Shown: positions 24,333 through 34,460, numbered from the stretch's first letter. The stretch: 42,500 nucleotides of DNA from Halocaridina rubra (GCA_037179515.1 JAXCGZ010003837.1:52501-95000), one strand, 5' to 3'. Numbers and translations are program-made. The notes: a model not told the origin generated them from the sequence alone.

Positions 24333-25088
24333 TGGGAAAATATGTAGGTGAAGAAGAAAAAGAAGTTTGTCACATTTTCTCTGTCCCATGATGAGGTATT
24401 ACATGTAATATTTTTCAAAGAATCAGGAAACCATTTAGTAACAATGGAGGTGTTTATAACAGTTAATATATAAGATGCAATCATGGGTAGAGCATCTTTG
24501 ATGAATTGAAATGTCATACCAGCTGGGACATAAGAGCCAAAATTTCTTAGGCTCTTTATGGTAAGAATTAGGGTAGCACAATTGACTGGATTGATCTGGA
24601 AGTAATCTCTATGTTTAGCTTGGAAGAATTGTCATTCAAGTTATACTCATGTTCTCTGAGTATTATGTTTTCTCATATGTATTTTTCCCAACTTTAGCAA
24701 AATAGTTATTAAAGTTTTCCGCTTTGTCTTTCAACTCCAAAACATTTTAGTAACTATCTGAGGTAAGATTTCCTTTCAGTATTATGCTTGTTATCACTTT
24801 CCATGTTGCCGCTGTATCATGTGTAGAGTTATTAGATAATCTTTTATAAAAGTTTTTATTACTTCTATCAGTGAGGGATATGACACATTTCTTTTCTACT
24901 TTATAATGTTCCTGGAGAGTCATATCATATCAATTCATTTTTAACTCTTTTTGTATTTGATTTCTGATTTGCACTGCCTCTTTGATGTCATTAGTTAGCC
25001 AGGGGGCTAAGGGGTGGGTTATTTTTCTTGTTACAATAGGTGCAGAACTATCTAGGCATTCAAGGAAGACTTTTGTTAGAATTTCAAC

Positions 25089-25370
25089 CTAGAAATCGAA
25101 GTTAACTCTGTTTAATATGCCATTAAGTACATTTCTGTTGCTGAGTAATGCTTCACAAAATATATAATGAAAATAGTTTTTTAGGCACCGAAATGTCTTG
25201 AAGGAAGGCTTCCTTTTGGGGTGGATTATGTTTAGCATAGCAATGTTGAGTTCGTAATCGGCAATTGGGCAGGTAACTACATCCCAATATTGTATACTTT
25301 CCACTTTATTTGTTTTTATCAGATCTACCACAGTCCTAGAATTAGAGGTTATACTGGTCAGTTTTGTCAC
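25089..25370 (-). pseudogene. LINE G endonuclease C-terminal fragment
   Basis: 93 codons. TSNSRTVVDLIKTN and PIADYELNIAMLNI occupy the place of the 'S-x-x-D-L-(I/V)' and 'S-D-H' blocks of LINE endonucleases; here ADY replaces the SDH triad, a substitution that would hurt catalysis or a variant of this family. It ends in PSFKTFRCLKNYFHYIFCEA, a linker segment. Confidence 0.65.
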
Positions 25371-26030
25371 TATTTGTGTAAACTTTAGTGTTGACCACCT
25401 TTTTCATATTGTTATCTGCTGAGAATAAGTCATCATTAAAGTCAGCAAGCATGTTTGCAGGTTAATGGCGCCCACAGATATTTCTGAATGTTTCGAGCAA
25501 ATGACTGAACGAAGTGGAAGATGCTTTCGGATGACGGTAAACATAGCCTATAATGAAAGATGAAAGTTTCTGATACTGCTCAGTTATCCATATATCTTCG
25601 AATTCTTCAGTTTTTTCTAGACCTGTGGTTATTTCTGATTCACTTAAATAATTTCTAGCATAAATACAAACCCCACCCCGTCTGCCATGGTTATTACGAA
25701 ATATTTAAAATTCTGGGATATTCACATATATTATTTCAGTTGTAGGAAGAAGCCAATTTTCACTTACACAGAGGATATCTATGTTGTAGTCTTTTGATAC
25801 CATTATTATATCCTTAAAATGAGCAAGAAGGAACTAAGCGTTCACATGCACTAATGTTACATTCTTACCATGCTTCATCATGGAGGTATCCGTAGGCATA
25901 ATTGTAGTTTGTTCTTGGGTTTGTTCAAGGTTTATTTCGACGGTGTAATACCTCTGGGAATTCATCATCATAGTGCTCTGGGGTTAGTCCATGGATCCTG
26001 GTGTCTGTACCTGCTGTTGGCTGGGTAATA

Positions 26031-26321
26031 CTATCTTGAGTATGTGCCATGGTATGATCGGAACTTCACAAAGTTTGTGTGTCTAGGTGAGAAACTAGGG
26101 TCGAAACACTCATCTCTCCAGGAGAAGTTTCTCGGTCGTGGATGGCCATAAGAGAAGTTTGTATTGTATCTGTATCTGTAGTCTTGCTGGTAGGGGATCT
26201 TTTCATAAGCTATTTGCTGTTTATTCCAGTATGGCTGTAGTGTGAGGTATTTGTAGATAGCCCAGTTTTTGTCCACTGTTTGTCCCCACAAAATGGCTGG
26301 ACAATTGTATATGTAGGCCAC
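26031..26321 (-). pseudogene. LINE G ORF1-region open frame, unknown function
   Basis: 96 codons rich in Tyr, Asn, Arg and aromatic residues (YNCPAILWGQTVDKNWAIY, DYRYRYNTNFSYGHPRPRNF). It lies just upstream of the LINE G endonuclease on the same strand, so it is probably part of that element's ORF1. No zinc knuckle, coiled coil or RRM pattern is clear. I do not recognise the domain. Confidence 0.45.
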
Positions 26322-26620
26322 TGAATTAGTTTGTAAGTCATGTATTCAAATCCTTTCAATATCGTTAATGCAAAGGAGATCCAATTTGTTTGCGAGAAAG
26401 CTCCCTAATTAAGGCTTCTTCAGAGGGATTGCCTAGATTTTTCAATATATTACGTATCTCTCTCACAGAGGGGTGGCGAGGTATGTGAATATATATTTGA
26501 GCTATAACCCTTGCACTTGCAATATTGGGTGACTGTGGCTGTGGGTGAGGGACTTCAATGGATTATTTAGATTAGAGACTGCGCCTATTTTATCTTTTCT
26601 GTTTTCTTCATCATTTTGCA

Positions 26621-26830
26621 ACCTATTGCTGGGTTGGTTGTTTGTGCTGAATGGTGTAATTTGGTTGTCTTGGTTATTGATAGTTGTTGGGCTATTATGA
26701 GTAATGGAGAAGGGCTCTATATCTTATTCGCTGTTTTGAAACCTTTTACTGGGTTGATTATTTGTGCTGGATAGTGTAATCAGGTTGTACTGGTTAGTGG
26801 CTGTTGTTGTATTGTTAGGAGTGGTGGGGA
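26621..26830 (-). repeat. 120-bp tandem duplication in the LINE G ORF1 region
   Basis: The minus strand encodes NQYNLITLSSTNNQPSKRF and, 120 bp further along, NQDNQITPFSTNNQPSNRL. On the plus strand the units begin near 26621 and 26741 (ACCTATTGCTGGGTTGGTTG and ACCTTTTACTGGGTTGATTA). The spacing is 40 codons, so the frame is kept. The units have diverged, so the duplication is old. Confidence 0.75.
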
Positions 26831-26866
26831 TGGACGCTTTTGTTACTTCTCTGATTTTTAACCTAT

Positions 26867-27353
26867 GGTACAGAACTTCAAGAAGACCTAAATAGTCTGT
26901 ATGAGTGGTCAGAAAAGTGGCTAATGAAATGCAGTGCTTCACAATGTAAGGAACTTAGAATGACTACAAGTGCAAAAAGGCCCAAGCTTGGATACTCAAT
27001 AGGAAGGGGAGAACTTCAAGAGTCAGAGAATGAGAGAGATCTACTAGTTAACATATTGGCAGAGATGTCTCCAAAAATGCATATGCATGGCATAGCAAGG
27101 ACTGTATATGCTTTCTAAGCAAATGTAGAGGTAGCCTTCAGACACATGAACAAGGATATGCTCAGAAATATTCATGTAACTTATGTCGGGACAAGCTTGA
27201 GTATGCTGCCCAATTTTGGAAGCTGCACTTGAAACTGCATATAAAAAGCTGTAAAAAGTTCAAAGACATGCGAAATACGCAATTTCAGCTATAATGGGAG
27301 GCTGAGGGAATTAGGCTTACCATCACTTAAAGCTAGAAGAATGCGGGAGATAT
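26867..27353 (+). mobile_element. LINE family 1 fragment F (old)
   Basis: Starts at GAACTTCAAGAAGACCTAAATAG and matches copies B-D from just after FADD into the C-terminal region. Frame 26924-27118 reads KCSASQCKELRMTTSAKRPK, GELQESENERDLLVNILAEM and HGIARTVYAF; here too the AYAF-type Tyr codon is present, not TAG. After 27118 it is broken by indels. Neither end is an element terminus. Confidence 0.82.
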
Positions 27354-27610
27354 AATCATAGTCATAGATTTTATTGCCAAATATTCAGTATATATATGGG
27401 AATATATATGTGACTTTATATTCAGAGGCATTAGCCTGCTGAGCAAGAGCACCTTGGCAGGCAGTTTAATATACATTTCACATAATTTAAAGTATGACGG
27501 TAATAGTTAACAAAACTCCAATATAGTAATCTCATACTTATCTTGTAATAAAACAAAGCAGTAGCCGACCTTACCCTGGACATAATGATGCACCAATACT
27601 GTATTAATTA

Positions 27611-28258
27611 TTATTCAACAGCTGCTTGATTTTGCCTAGTAAATAAATGCTGTTTGAGTTTCTTTTTAAATTTAGTTATGCCACTTATTGTTTTTATATC
27701 TTCTGGTAATGCATTCCAACATTTTGGGCCAAAACAGTGAATACAAAATTTGTACAAGGTTGTTCTCGGCTGTGGACATATCAAATTTATATTGTTACCT
27801 CTGGTTCCATGGTTGTGTTGAATTAATCTAAATAATCTTCTGTTACGATTGTTATCATTAACATCACTATGTTTAGTAATAAGACAGAAATATTGTATCA
27901 AGTAATTGAATTTAAGCAAGTTTAGCTCCGTGAATAAAGAGGAAGTGGAGTCATATTTTCCACTATATGTAATAGTTCTGATCATTTTTTTCTGAGTTAC
28001 AAATACATCCCTTACAATTGACGACCAAGTACAACCCCAGATGGACAAACATTATATAATAAGAGGATAACACAGGGAATAGTATATGCTTTTTAAGCCC
28101 TCATTTGTTAGGTTATACCAAATTTTATATAAAATTCCACACGTCTTGGACAGTTTTGAGTAGACAGATTGAATATGAAATTTCCAACTTAAATTTTCAT
28201 CAATAATTACTCTCAAAAATTTCTTACGAGCTACTCCTTTACCTTCATACCCATTCAT
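27611..28258 (-). pseudogene. LINE H ORF2 C-terminal region
   Basis: 28052-28258 reads KKFLRVIIDENLSWKFHIQ and KTCGILYKI; 27611-28048 reads SIWGCTWSS, QKKMIRTITYSGKYDSTSSL, LNLLKFNYLIQYFCLI and CWNALPEDIKTISGITKFKK, ending LFTRQNQAAVE-stop. This is the typical ending of CR1/jockey-type ORF2 (a 'L-G-(V/I)-x-(I/L)-D' block, then 'Q-K-K-x-(I/V)-R', then 'W-N-x-L-P'). Confidence 0.85.
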
Positions 28259-28300
28259 ATTAACTTGACCAATATTGTGTGCTACAGATCTATTTTGAAA

Positions 28301-29211
28301 TTAGATATAGTCAGTTTTGGAAACATTTAGCTTTAATTTATTAGCAGAGACCCAGTTGTTATTTTTTTCTAGTTCACTATTTAAAACAGAATGCAGGTGG
28401 TCAAGGTTATTATCATGCAAGAGAAGGTTGGTGTCATCTGCATAAAGAATATATTTGAATTTATTACTGGCATTGGAAATATCATTTATATAAACTAAAA
28501 ATAACAGCTGGCCCAGTATTGATCCCCGTGGTACTCCCCTCTCAATAGTTTGCAACAAAGATGCTTTCCCATTACAATATACGGCTTGTATTTTATTTTT
28601 CAAGTAGATCTTAAAAAACTGTAATGGTGTTCCCCTAATACCACACAATTTGGTTTTTCTATTAGTATATCATGGTCTAATGAGTCAAATGCTTTGGACA
28701 AGTCTAGGAAAACCCCAGCAACAAAGTTTCTATTTTCCAAATTTTGATAAACATCACTAGTAAAGTTCATTATTGCTTTTTCAGTGGTCTTATTATTACG
28801 GAAACCGTATTGATTTTCAGATAATAAGTTGAAATTTTCAAGGAATTCTTTAAATCTGTGAACAATCGCTTTATCAAATACTTTACTTAAGGACAGTAAG
28901 ATTGATATAGGTCAGTAGTTATTTTCATTATCTTCATTGCCTGACTTAAATATAGGTATTACTTTAGCACTTTTTAGTTTGTCTGGAAAACATCCTTGCT
29001 GAAAACATAGATTGATTATGTGGGTAAGTGGGGTATCAATGTAATGGGCAGTGACTTGGAGTAGTCTTGATGGAATTTCATCATATCCCGACGCTGTATT
29101 TGGCTTTAAGGTTTTTATATATTTAGTGACTTCCTCACTTGTTACAGGATACAAGTAAAACGAAAAGTCTGGTAGATTATTAAGAAACTGGCAGTGTGAG
29201 TTTTGTTGCAC
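28301..29211 (-). pseudogene. LINE H reverse transcriptase
   Basis: 28912-29211 reads TLKPNTASGYDEIPSRLLQV and SAKVIPIFKSGNEDNENNY. Between 28670 and 28900 NQYGFRNNKTTEKAI and motif A VFLDLSKAFDSLDHD can be read with one frame change. 28301-28648 gives GVPRGSILGQLLFLVYINDI (Arg for the usual Gln) and motif C YADDTNLLL (28436-28450 region). Catalytic Asp residues are kept. The linker between 29220 and 29690 has no intact frame. Confidence 0.82.
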
Positions 29212-29697
29212 ATTTTGTTGTTCCTGTGTTGGTTGTGCAATAGTTAAGAAATGATCATTAAGGATATTAGCAGTGTGGTCATTATCATTTTTTAATTTGA
29301 TTTCCTTTGAATGATTAAATTATTTTTGTCCCATAAGGCTGTTTATTGTATTCCAGATGGACTTGCTGTTTCCTTGTTCCTTCTTAAGCTTGTCCTGGAA
29401 ATATCATTTTTTTGCAGCTCGAAGTAGTGTTACTAGTTTGTTCCTGTAAGTTTTATATCAGGTTCCAAAAGACAAAGGCCATTTTGATGCAAGCCTTTCT
29501 AGTCGGTGTTTTTCTTTGATAATATTTTTTAATCCTGCAGTTATATGTGGGCATCTATTATTTTTATTATTTACAGCAAATTTTCTTTGAGAAAAGCAGT
29601 CTAGAAATTTATCTCTAAATGTAAAATGAAATTTATTAAAAGCTTCATTTGCGTTATTTAGGTCTATGATATGTTGCCATTTTTCATGTGATATATC

Positions 29698-30670
29698 TCA
29701 AGTAAATATACCTATGTTATCATCAGAGTAATGTCTTTTTTCTACATATGCATCAAATTTATGATCTTTTTTAAACTGGGAGTATACTGTGAAATGATCT
29801 GTTATGTCGGTGTACACTATGTAATTGCTTATGTTGTCCTCAAGATTTGTGGTCCAGATATGATCGATAAGAGATGCACTATTTTCATTTACTCTCGTAG
29901 GTTTAGTAGTTAGTGGAAGGCAGCCATGTGAATACATTATGTTTATAAAATCAGTTACTCTTTGATCATTTGTTTTAAACAAATCTATGTTCCAATCACC
30001 GAATAAATAAAGAGTTTTGTACTTTTTCTTGCTGCAAAATCAAATACTTTCAGTAAAGCTCCAAGGAATTCAGGCATGTTCCCCTTCGGTGGTCTATATA
30101 CAGATGTGAAGAAGCAATTTTCCTTACCGTTATGATTCTGTACACTAACACATTCAATGAATCGTTCCATCATACTGCACTCCTTTATAACACAGGAGCT
30201 ATACTTATTTGCTACATACATACATACACCTCCACCTTTCCTGTCTCTGTTCTGAGTGTACATATTATAACCTGTTATATTATACAATGATTCAATATCA
30301 TTATCCAGCCTAGTCTACGAAAAACCCATTACATCATATATATTATTTTCTGTTAAACATTAATCAACAAATATTTGAAGATTTATTTGCAAATTCTTCT
30401 AATGTTCATGCACAAAACCGAAAATGCGTCAGATGTATTTAAATTTGAATAAAGTTCATTTGAGTATATATAATTTGAAAAAGTGTTGATTGCGTTTCTC
30501 ATATTATTCAAAAACAAATCTATTTCATTTTCTAGATCAAGTGGGTTAAATATCATCTTATCAAGCTCATTGATACATAAGTAATTTGGAAGTACTTTGT
30601 CGTTGTTTGTTAGCCTTATAACTTCATCGTTACTAATGGATTATTATGGAAGGTATCTATTTACAGCCAT
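29698..30670 (-). pseudogene. LINE H endonuclease
   Basis: Starts MAVNRYLP at 30670 and has an N-terminal leader (KVLPNYLCINELDKMIFNPL). Then the endonuclease: FSVLCMNIRRI (the N-I-R start), the VMGFSET region with its Glu, NRDRKGGGVCMYVANKY, VYRPPKGN (Tyr), a NID-type block at the break near 29984, CLPLTTKPTRVNENSASLID-HIW, and ITDHF in place of SDH. Several stops at 30300-30410 and one at 29983 interrupt it. The catalytic residues are mostly recognisable, so decay rather than loss of domain is the problem. Confidence 0.8.
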
Positions 30671-30709
30671 GATGAAGAAATAAATTGCACTACTTTTGCA
30701 TTTACTGAC

Positions 30710-31066
30710 TTACAAGTTACCACTTATTTCTTCCAAATCTGGTTTTGGGTGAGAGTGTGTTACAGCACCTGTGGCAGGTGACTCAGCAGGAGTGGGTGCA
30801 GGTGATGACATATATCTCTCCCCCCCCCACTCCCGTGCCCCCACCCCCGCACCAACGATCCTGGTCATCTCCTCATCCGCGCTACCCACTGCACCAGCCA
30901 CACTTGTGACAGGTGCTTCATGCTGAATACTGCCTGAAGCTGATGAAGTTTGGGAAGGATGATGTCCGGTTGCTCTCTCTGTGTTGCATCGTTCCTTCAC
31001 TATGAGCATAGTATGCCTAAAGTAGGCTATTTTCCCTTCCGATCTAGCCTTTTTTAGTTGTGGCAT
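30710..31066 (-). pseudogene. LINE H ORF1 C-terminal part
   Basis: 118 codons. KARSEGKIAYFRHTMLIVKE at the N-terminal side resembles the end of the nucleic-acid-binding domain of LINE ORF1 proteins (basic helix, 'G-K-x-x-Y-F-x-x-T-x-L-x-V'). The rest is a Ser/Thr/Ala/Pro-rich, likely unstructured tail (GHHPSQTSSASG, SSPAPTPAESPA). It ends about 40 bp before the ORF2 ATG at 30670 on the same strand. An in-frame stop separates it from NDDLCAAY upstream. Confidence 0.6.
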
Positions 31067-31159
31067 CTGTGCAGATTTTATTGCCTAATATGCAGCACAC
31101 AGGTCATCATTCATCATTAAGGTAGATCTTGGTGCCTTACAACTTTTTGGCATTTTTCA

Positions 31160-32081
31160 TGACCGTCTCTCTGTCACAGTAGCGGGAGAAACGACCCCCT
31201 CAGATTTCAGAAATGAGAGATCATGGAGAGTATTAAAGAACATATTCTTTTCATCTGCAGAGTGGAACAAAGCGTGGATGGAGTTAAATACCCATAAAGC
31301 TATGGGGCCTGCCAACATATTCCCTGAGAAGTGTAATATATCATTATTGGTGAAACTATGCGTCATATTAACAAAGTCACTTTGAACATGGTACCTATCT
31401 TCAAAATGAGAAGGAGAGTACAGCTCTAAACTATAGGCCTGTTTCCTTGACCAGCATAGCTTGTAAAGTTGCATAGTAAATGGTTAGAAAATGTATCTCT
31501 CTGCACTTGGAGTCTTTCAAATTTTTGTCAGTGAGACATTATAGCATCAGAGAAGGCAGATCTATACTAACAAACTCACTAAAATTTCACAATGAGGTAA
31601 GCCACATCTTACAAGGATAAGAGGTCCGGGTAAATGTGTTTAGATTTTCAGAAGGCATTTGATACAGTCCAACATGGGAGACTTATTGAGAAGCTACAAG
31701 TAATTGGACAAGTAGGTGGAAATGTCTTGAAGTGAATAAAAACTTACTTAGAAGGTAGGGAAGTCAGACACGCTTTGTCTGACTAGAAAAAGTTTAGTAG
31801 TGGGATTCCAAGGGATCAGATTTTGGGCACTTTTATTCCTTGTGTATGTATATTACCTACCGAAGTCTGTAAATGCATTTTTGAAAATGTATGCAGATGC
31901 CATAAAGATTGTGCAGAAATAGAAAGACAAAAGCAATGGTAGAGAATTTCAGGAAATTCTAAATAGTCTACATAAGTGGTCAGAGAAATGGCCAATGAAA
32001 TTCAATACTTCAATATGTAAAGAAATGAGAATGGTCACAAGTGCAAGAACACCATAGTTGAAGTTTTCAATAGAAGGGGGA
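31160..32081 (+). mobile_element. LINE family 1 fragment I (old), cut by the LTR element
   Basis: Matches copies B-D from the linker (CCCCCTCAGATTTCAG) through RT: MELNTHKAMGP, FPEKC, the SLTSIACKV region, RSILTNSLKFHNEVSHIL, FQKAFDTVQHGRLIEKLQ, LEGREVRHALSD and VYYLPKSVNAFLKMYADA (FADD degraded to YADA). No long open frame remains. It ends abruptly at TTCAATAGAAGGGGGA, where the LTR's TGTTGTG begins. Confidence 0.85.
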
Positions 32082-32489
32082 TGTTGTGTCTAGGATACTC
32101 CTTTAAGTAGTGTTAAGTTTTCTATTTTACACTCATGAAGTGTTTTCTATTATTTAGGTTTGACAACCACATATATTATGTTTCGATCCATCATATAAGG
32201 GTTTTGATCCTTTTTACAAGTATTTCAGTATTATCCAGAATTTTTTATTGTTCTCATGTCATTTATGTGTGTTTGTTCACTTCTAGAATATATACTCTAC
32301 TACAATTGGCATAGCGAAATAAAAGCAGTTACAGTATAATTATGCATACACATCCACCTCACTTCATATCTATAACATTAACAACGAGAATGGGATATGT
32401 CTAATAATGAGTACACATTTTACACAATTATAGAGTTTCATAGAGCTTTACAACCATCTACTTATCTTGAACAGATAAGAAACATAGCA
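32082..32489 (+). mobile_element. 5' LTR of the Gypsy-type element
   Basis: Starts TGTTGTGTCTAGG exactly where fragment I is interrupted and ends CATAGCA, directly before a primer-binding-site-like TGGCGACA. Length about 408 bp. AATAAA near 32319 could be the polyadenylation signal. The boundaries are inferred from these two junctions; no second LTR exists in the window to confirm them. Confidence 0.65.
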
Positions 32490-32490
32490 G

Positions 32491-32508
32491 TGGCGACAAA
32501 TGGTAATG
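32491..32508 (+). other. Candidate primer binding site
   Basis: TGGCGACAAATGG starts one base after the proposed LTR end. Primer binding sites begin with TGG (complement of the tRNA 3' CCA), and TGGCGAC is common in Gypsy-type elements, from memory. The matching tRNA was not determined. Confidence 0.5.
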
Positions 32509-32594
32509 ACACCAGGCAGAGGAGGAAACACACATGTCACTAACCAAGGTTTTGGCAAGAGTGTGTAACCAGCCCACAGCAGTCAACCACAATC

Positions 32595-33425
32595 ATGGTG
32601 CTCGATCTACCTGTGCCGAAAGCGTTTTCCATACGAAAGGAGCCTTCCACTTTTGTACAGAGGTGGATTAAATGGATAGATTCGTTTGAAATCTACCTGA
32701 AGGCCATAGGAGTCACTAAGGATAAACAGAAGCGTGCCCTACTACTCCATGTAGCAGGTCTAGAGGTACAGGAGGTGAATAAAACCCTCACAGCTTCAGG
32801 TAACACCCTTCAACAAACAATTGATTTCCTAAATGCCTATTTTGCTCCAAAATTAATTGTAGTTATGAGAGCTTTAGGTTTAGCCAGTACACCCATGATG
32901 CAAGTGAATCAGTTGATGCTTTTATTCCCAAGTTGAAAGAGTTAGCTTCTACTTGTCAGTTCAATAACAGGGAGGCTGTCATAATAGATCAGGTTATAGC
33001 CAAATGTAATTCACATGAACTTAGAAAACAATTACTTGAGGAGAAAACCTAACATTAGATAAGGCTTTAGACACAGCTATGATTATGGAAGCAGCAAATT
33101 CTCAAGCTCAAGTTATTGAGGGTTTACAAAATACTTCTCAGGTCAGTATTGTGTCCTTACTGGATGATAAATGGCAATGACAACAAGGAAAGAACACGAC
33201 AGTTCAAAGGAAACCTGAGGGTAAACAATCCACAAATACCGAACCAGGTTTCAGGTGTCGTAAAGCAGGTCATTATCCCAGTGACAGGATAGTTTCCAGC
33301 AAATGACAAGAAATGTAACAATTGTGGATGCAAGGGTCATTTCGGTAATTTGCATAGGCTAAGCAAAACAGGGAAACACCTCAATCATACCTCAGTTAAA
33401 CCTGAAACACAACAGAATTGTTAGT
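32595..33425 (+). pseudogene. Gypsy-type gag, frameshifted
   Basis: 32595-32936 reads MVLDLPVPKAFSIRKEPS, QRWIKWIDSFEIYLKAIGV and QKRALLLHVAGLEVQEV, the start of a capsid-type Gag of Mag-like Gypsy elements. After a frameshift near 32880, SVDAFIPKLKELASTCQFNN and IDQVIAKCNSHELRKQLLEE follow in another frame. Two nucleocapsid zinc knuckles are traceable: CRKAGH at 33255-33275 (first Cys lost) and CNNCGCKGHFGNLH at 33311-33355, which has His in place of the last Cys of CX2CX4HX4C. Stops between the pieces make it non-functional. Confidence 0.82.
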
Positions 33426-33529
33426 CAGACGAGCCATCAGAGCAATTAGATAGTAGTAGAGCAGAATATGCTTTTCAAATCAACTCTATAAGTAGCAAAG
33501 ACAAGAGGTTAATAATTACAGGAAAAATA

Positions 33530-33931
33530 AACAGTGTGACGGTTGTCATGCAGGTTGATGCAACAGCAGACATCTCTTTGATGTCAGAATAGGTGGCACG
33601 CAAAATACCTAATTTGTCCATAGGAGTTTGCAATAAAGCTCTGTGGGATTACAATGCACACAGCAATGAGGTAGTAGGTTCAGCCAAGGTTAATGTTCAG
33701 TATGATCAGCAGACAGCACAGGATCTGCCTCTCACCACTGTGAAAGGCCAAGGTCAGACATTAATGGGTTTAGATTGGTTGAAACATTTTCAGTTAAAAT
33801 TGTCGAAAATTTTGAAGGTTCTGAATGTAGAGCATAAAACTGTTACCCCTGTGAGTGATTTGCTTTCAGAATTTAAGGAGATCTTTACTGAAGGACACGA
33901 CACAGTAAAAAAAACACAAAGGCAACCGTAG
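33530..33931 (+). pseudogene. Gypsy-type aspartic protease region
   Basis: Reads VTVVMQVDATADISLMSE then a TAG at 33590-33592, then ARKIPNLSIGVCNKALWD, VGSAKVNVQYDQQ and GQTLMGLDWLKHFQL (the 'G-R/L-D-W' flap-end block). The active-site D-(T/S)-G is D-A-T here, so the protease would be dead even without the stop. The tail DLLSEFKEIFTEG leads to the RT domain. Confidence 0.8.
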
Positions 33932-34460
33932 TTTTGAAATCTGATGCAATATCCAAGTTTTTTGCTCCTAGACTTATTCCATTTGCTTTAAAAGCCTCAG
34001 TTGAGCAGGAAATTAAAAGTTTAGAAGCAGAAAGCACATGGGAAAGAGTAATGTATTCAAACTGGGGAACCCCTTTAGTTTCAATAGCCAAATAAGATGA
34101 AGGTGTCCGGTTGTACGGAGATTATAAGACAACTCTATACCCACAGTTACAAGTAGCCTAATACCCTTTACCCAGCCCTACAAACATGTTTGGAGCCCTA
34201 GGAGAATGTAAGGTCTTTTTAAGATTTGGCCTAAAACATGCCTTTCAGCACTTAGTCATGGATGACAAGTCACAAGAATACTGTACAGTAAATACTCATT
34301 TAGGGTTATTTCATCCCAATTTACTACCATATGGAGTAGCCAGCAGTCCCGCAATATGGCAGCAAGCCATGGATAAGATATTCTATGGATTGCCCAGAGT
34401 ATTTTATTTCGTTGATGACACATTAGTAGCAGGATAGGACGAGAGAGAGAGAGAGAGAGC
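33932..34460 (+). pseudogene. Gypsy-type reverse transcriptase
   Basis: FFAPRLIPFALKASVEQEI and NWGTPLVSIAK-stop-DEGVRLYGDYKTTL (33950-34130), then 34186-34437: GECKVFLRFGLKHAFQHLVM, YCTVNTHLGLFHPNLLPYGV, ASSPAIWQQAMDKIF and VFYFVDDTLVAG. Motif C (FVDD, 34408-34419) is intact. Motif A reads RFGLKHAF with GGC at 34228-34230 in place of the expected Asp codon, which removes a catalytic residue. Stops near 34095, 34161 and 34437 also break it. Confidence 0.85.
34441..34459. repeat. Short (GA)n tract
   Basis: About nine GA units between the RT and the RT-RNase H connection, a local slippage expansion that also disturbs the reading frame. Confidence 0.9.

Larger units (their letters stand above)
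22031..24365 (+). mobile_element. RTE-type LINE nested in LINE G
   Basis: 5'-truncated RTE/BovB-like element, about 2.3 kb, inserted in the opposite orientation into LINE G. It starts inside the endonuclease domain (DFAVALDLALVNTFFEKKE) and ends at a GAA/GAAA-rich tail (GAAGAAGAAAAAGAAG). One long ORF can be followed with three breaks: GAA-to-TAA at 22634-22636, a frameshift near 23056, and CGA-to-TGA at 23607-23609. Family recognition rests on the characteristic RTE protein text. No target site duplication was seen. Confidence 0.92.
24366..26866 (-). mobile_element. LINE family G, 5' half (ORF1 region, endonuclease, N-terminal RT)
   Basis: Minus-strand continuation of the element at 20486-22030. 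From high to low coordinates: a Thr/Asn/Gln-rich ORF1-like region (26830-25900) that includes the frame 26031-26321 (YNCPAILWGQTVDKNW); an endonuclease (25890-25090: DILCVSENWLLPTTEI, GRRGGVCIYARNYLSESE, GYVYRHPKASS, LADFNDD, and SNSRTVVDLIKTN ... DVVTCPIADYELNIAML); then ALPMIASYILTVINTSIVTK-WFPDSLK near 24430-24520 before the RT core. It stops at VTN(F) where the RTE element interrupts. The relic is riddled with stops. Confidence 0.82.
27354..31155 (-). mobile_element. LINE family H, nearly full-length relic
   Basis: Minus-strand element of about 3.8 kb. From high to low coordinates: ORF1 C-terminal region (31150-30710), ORF2 from an ATG at 30668-30670 with endonuclease (to ~29700), linker, RT (29211-28300) and C-terminal region (to 27611), then a 3' UTR with AATAAA (27370-27375 on the plus strand as TTTATT) and a terminal CTATGACTATGATTAT-type sequence. 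Multiple frameshifts and stops. The domain plan and YADDTNLLL motif fit the CR1/jockey broad group. It is distinct from family 1 and from G. Confidence 0.88.

Noticed and set aside
31157..31474. 105-codon minus-strand frame overlapping LINE H and fragment I
   Set aside because: It crosses the junction between two elements and reads antisense to fragment I, so it cannot be an ancestral gene.
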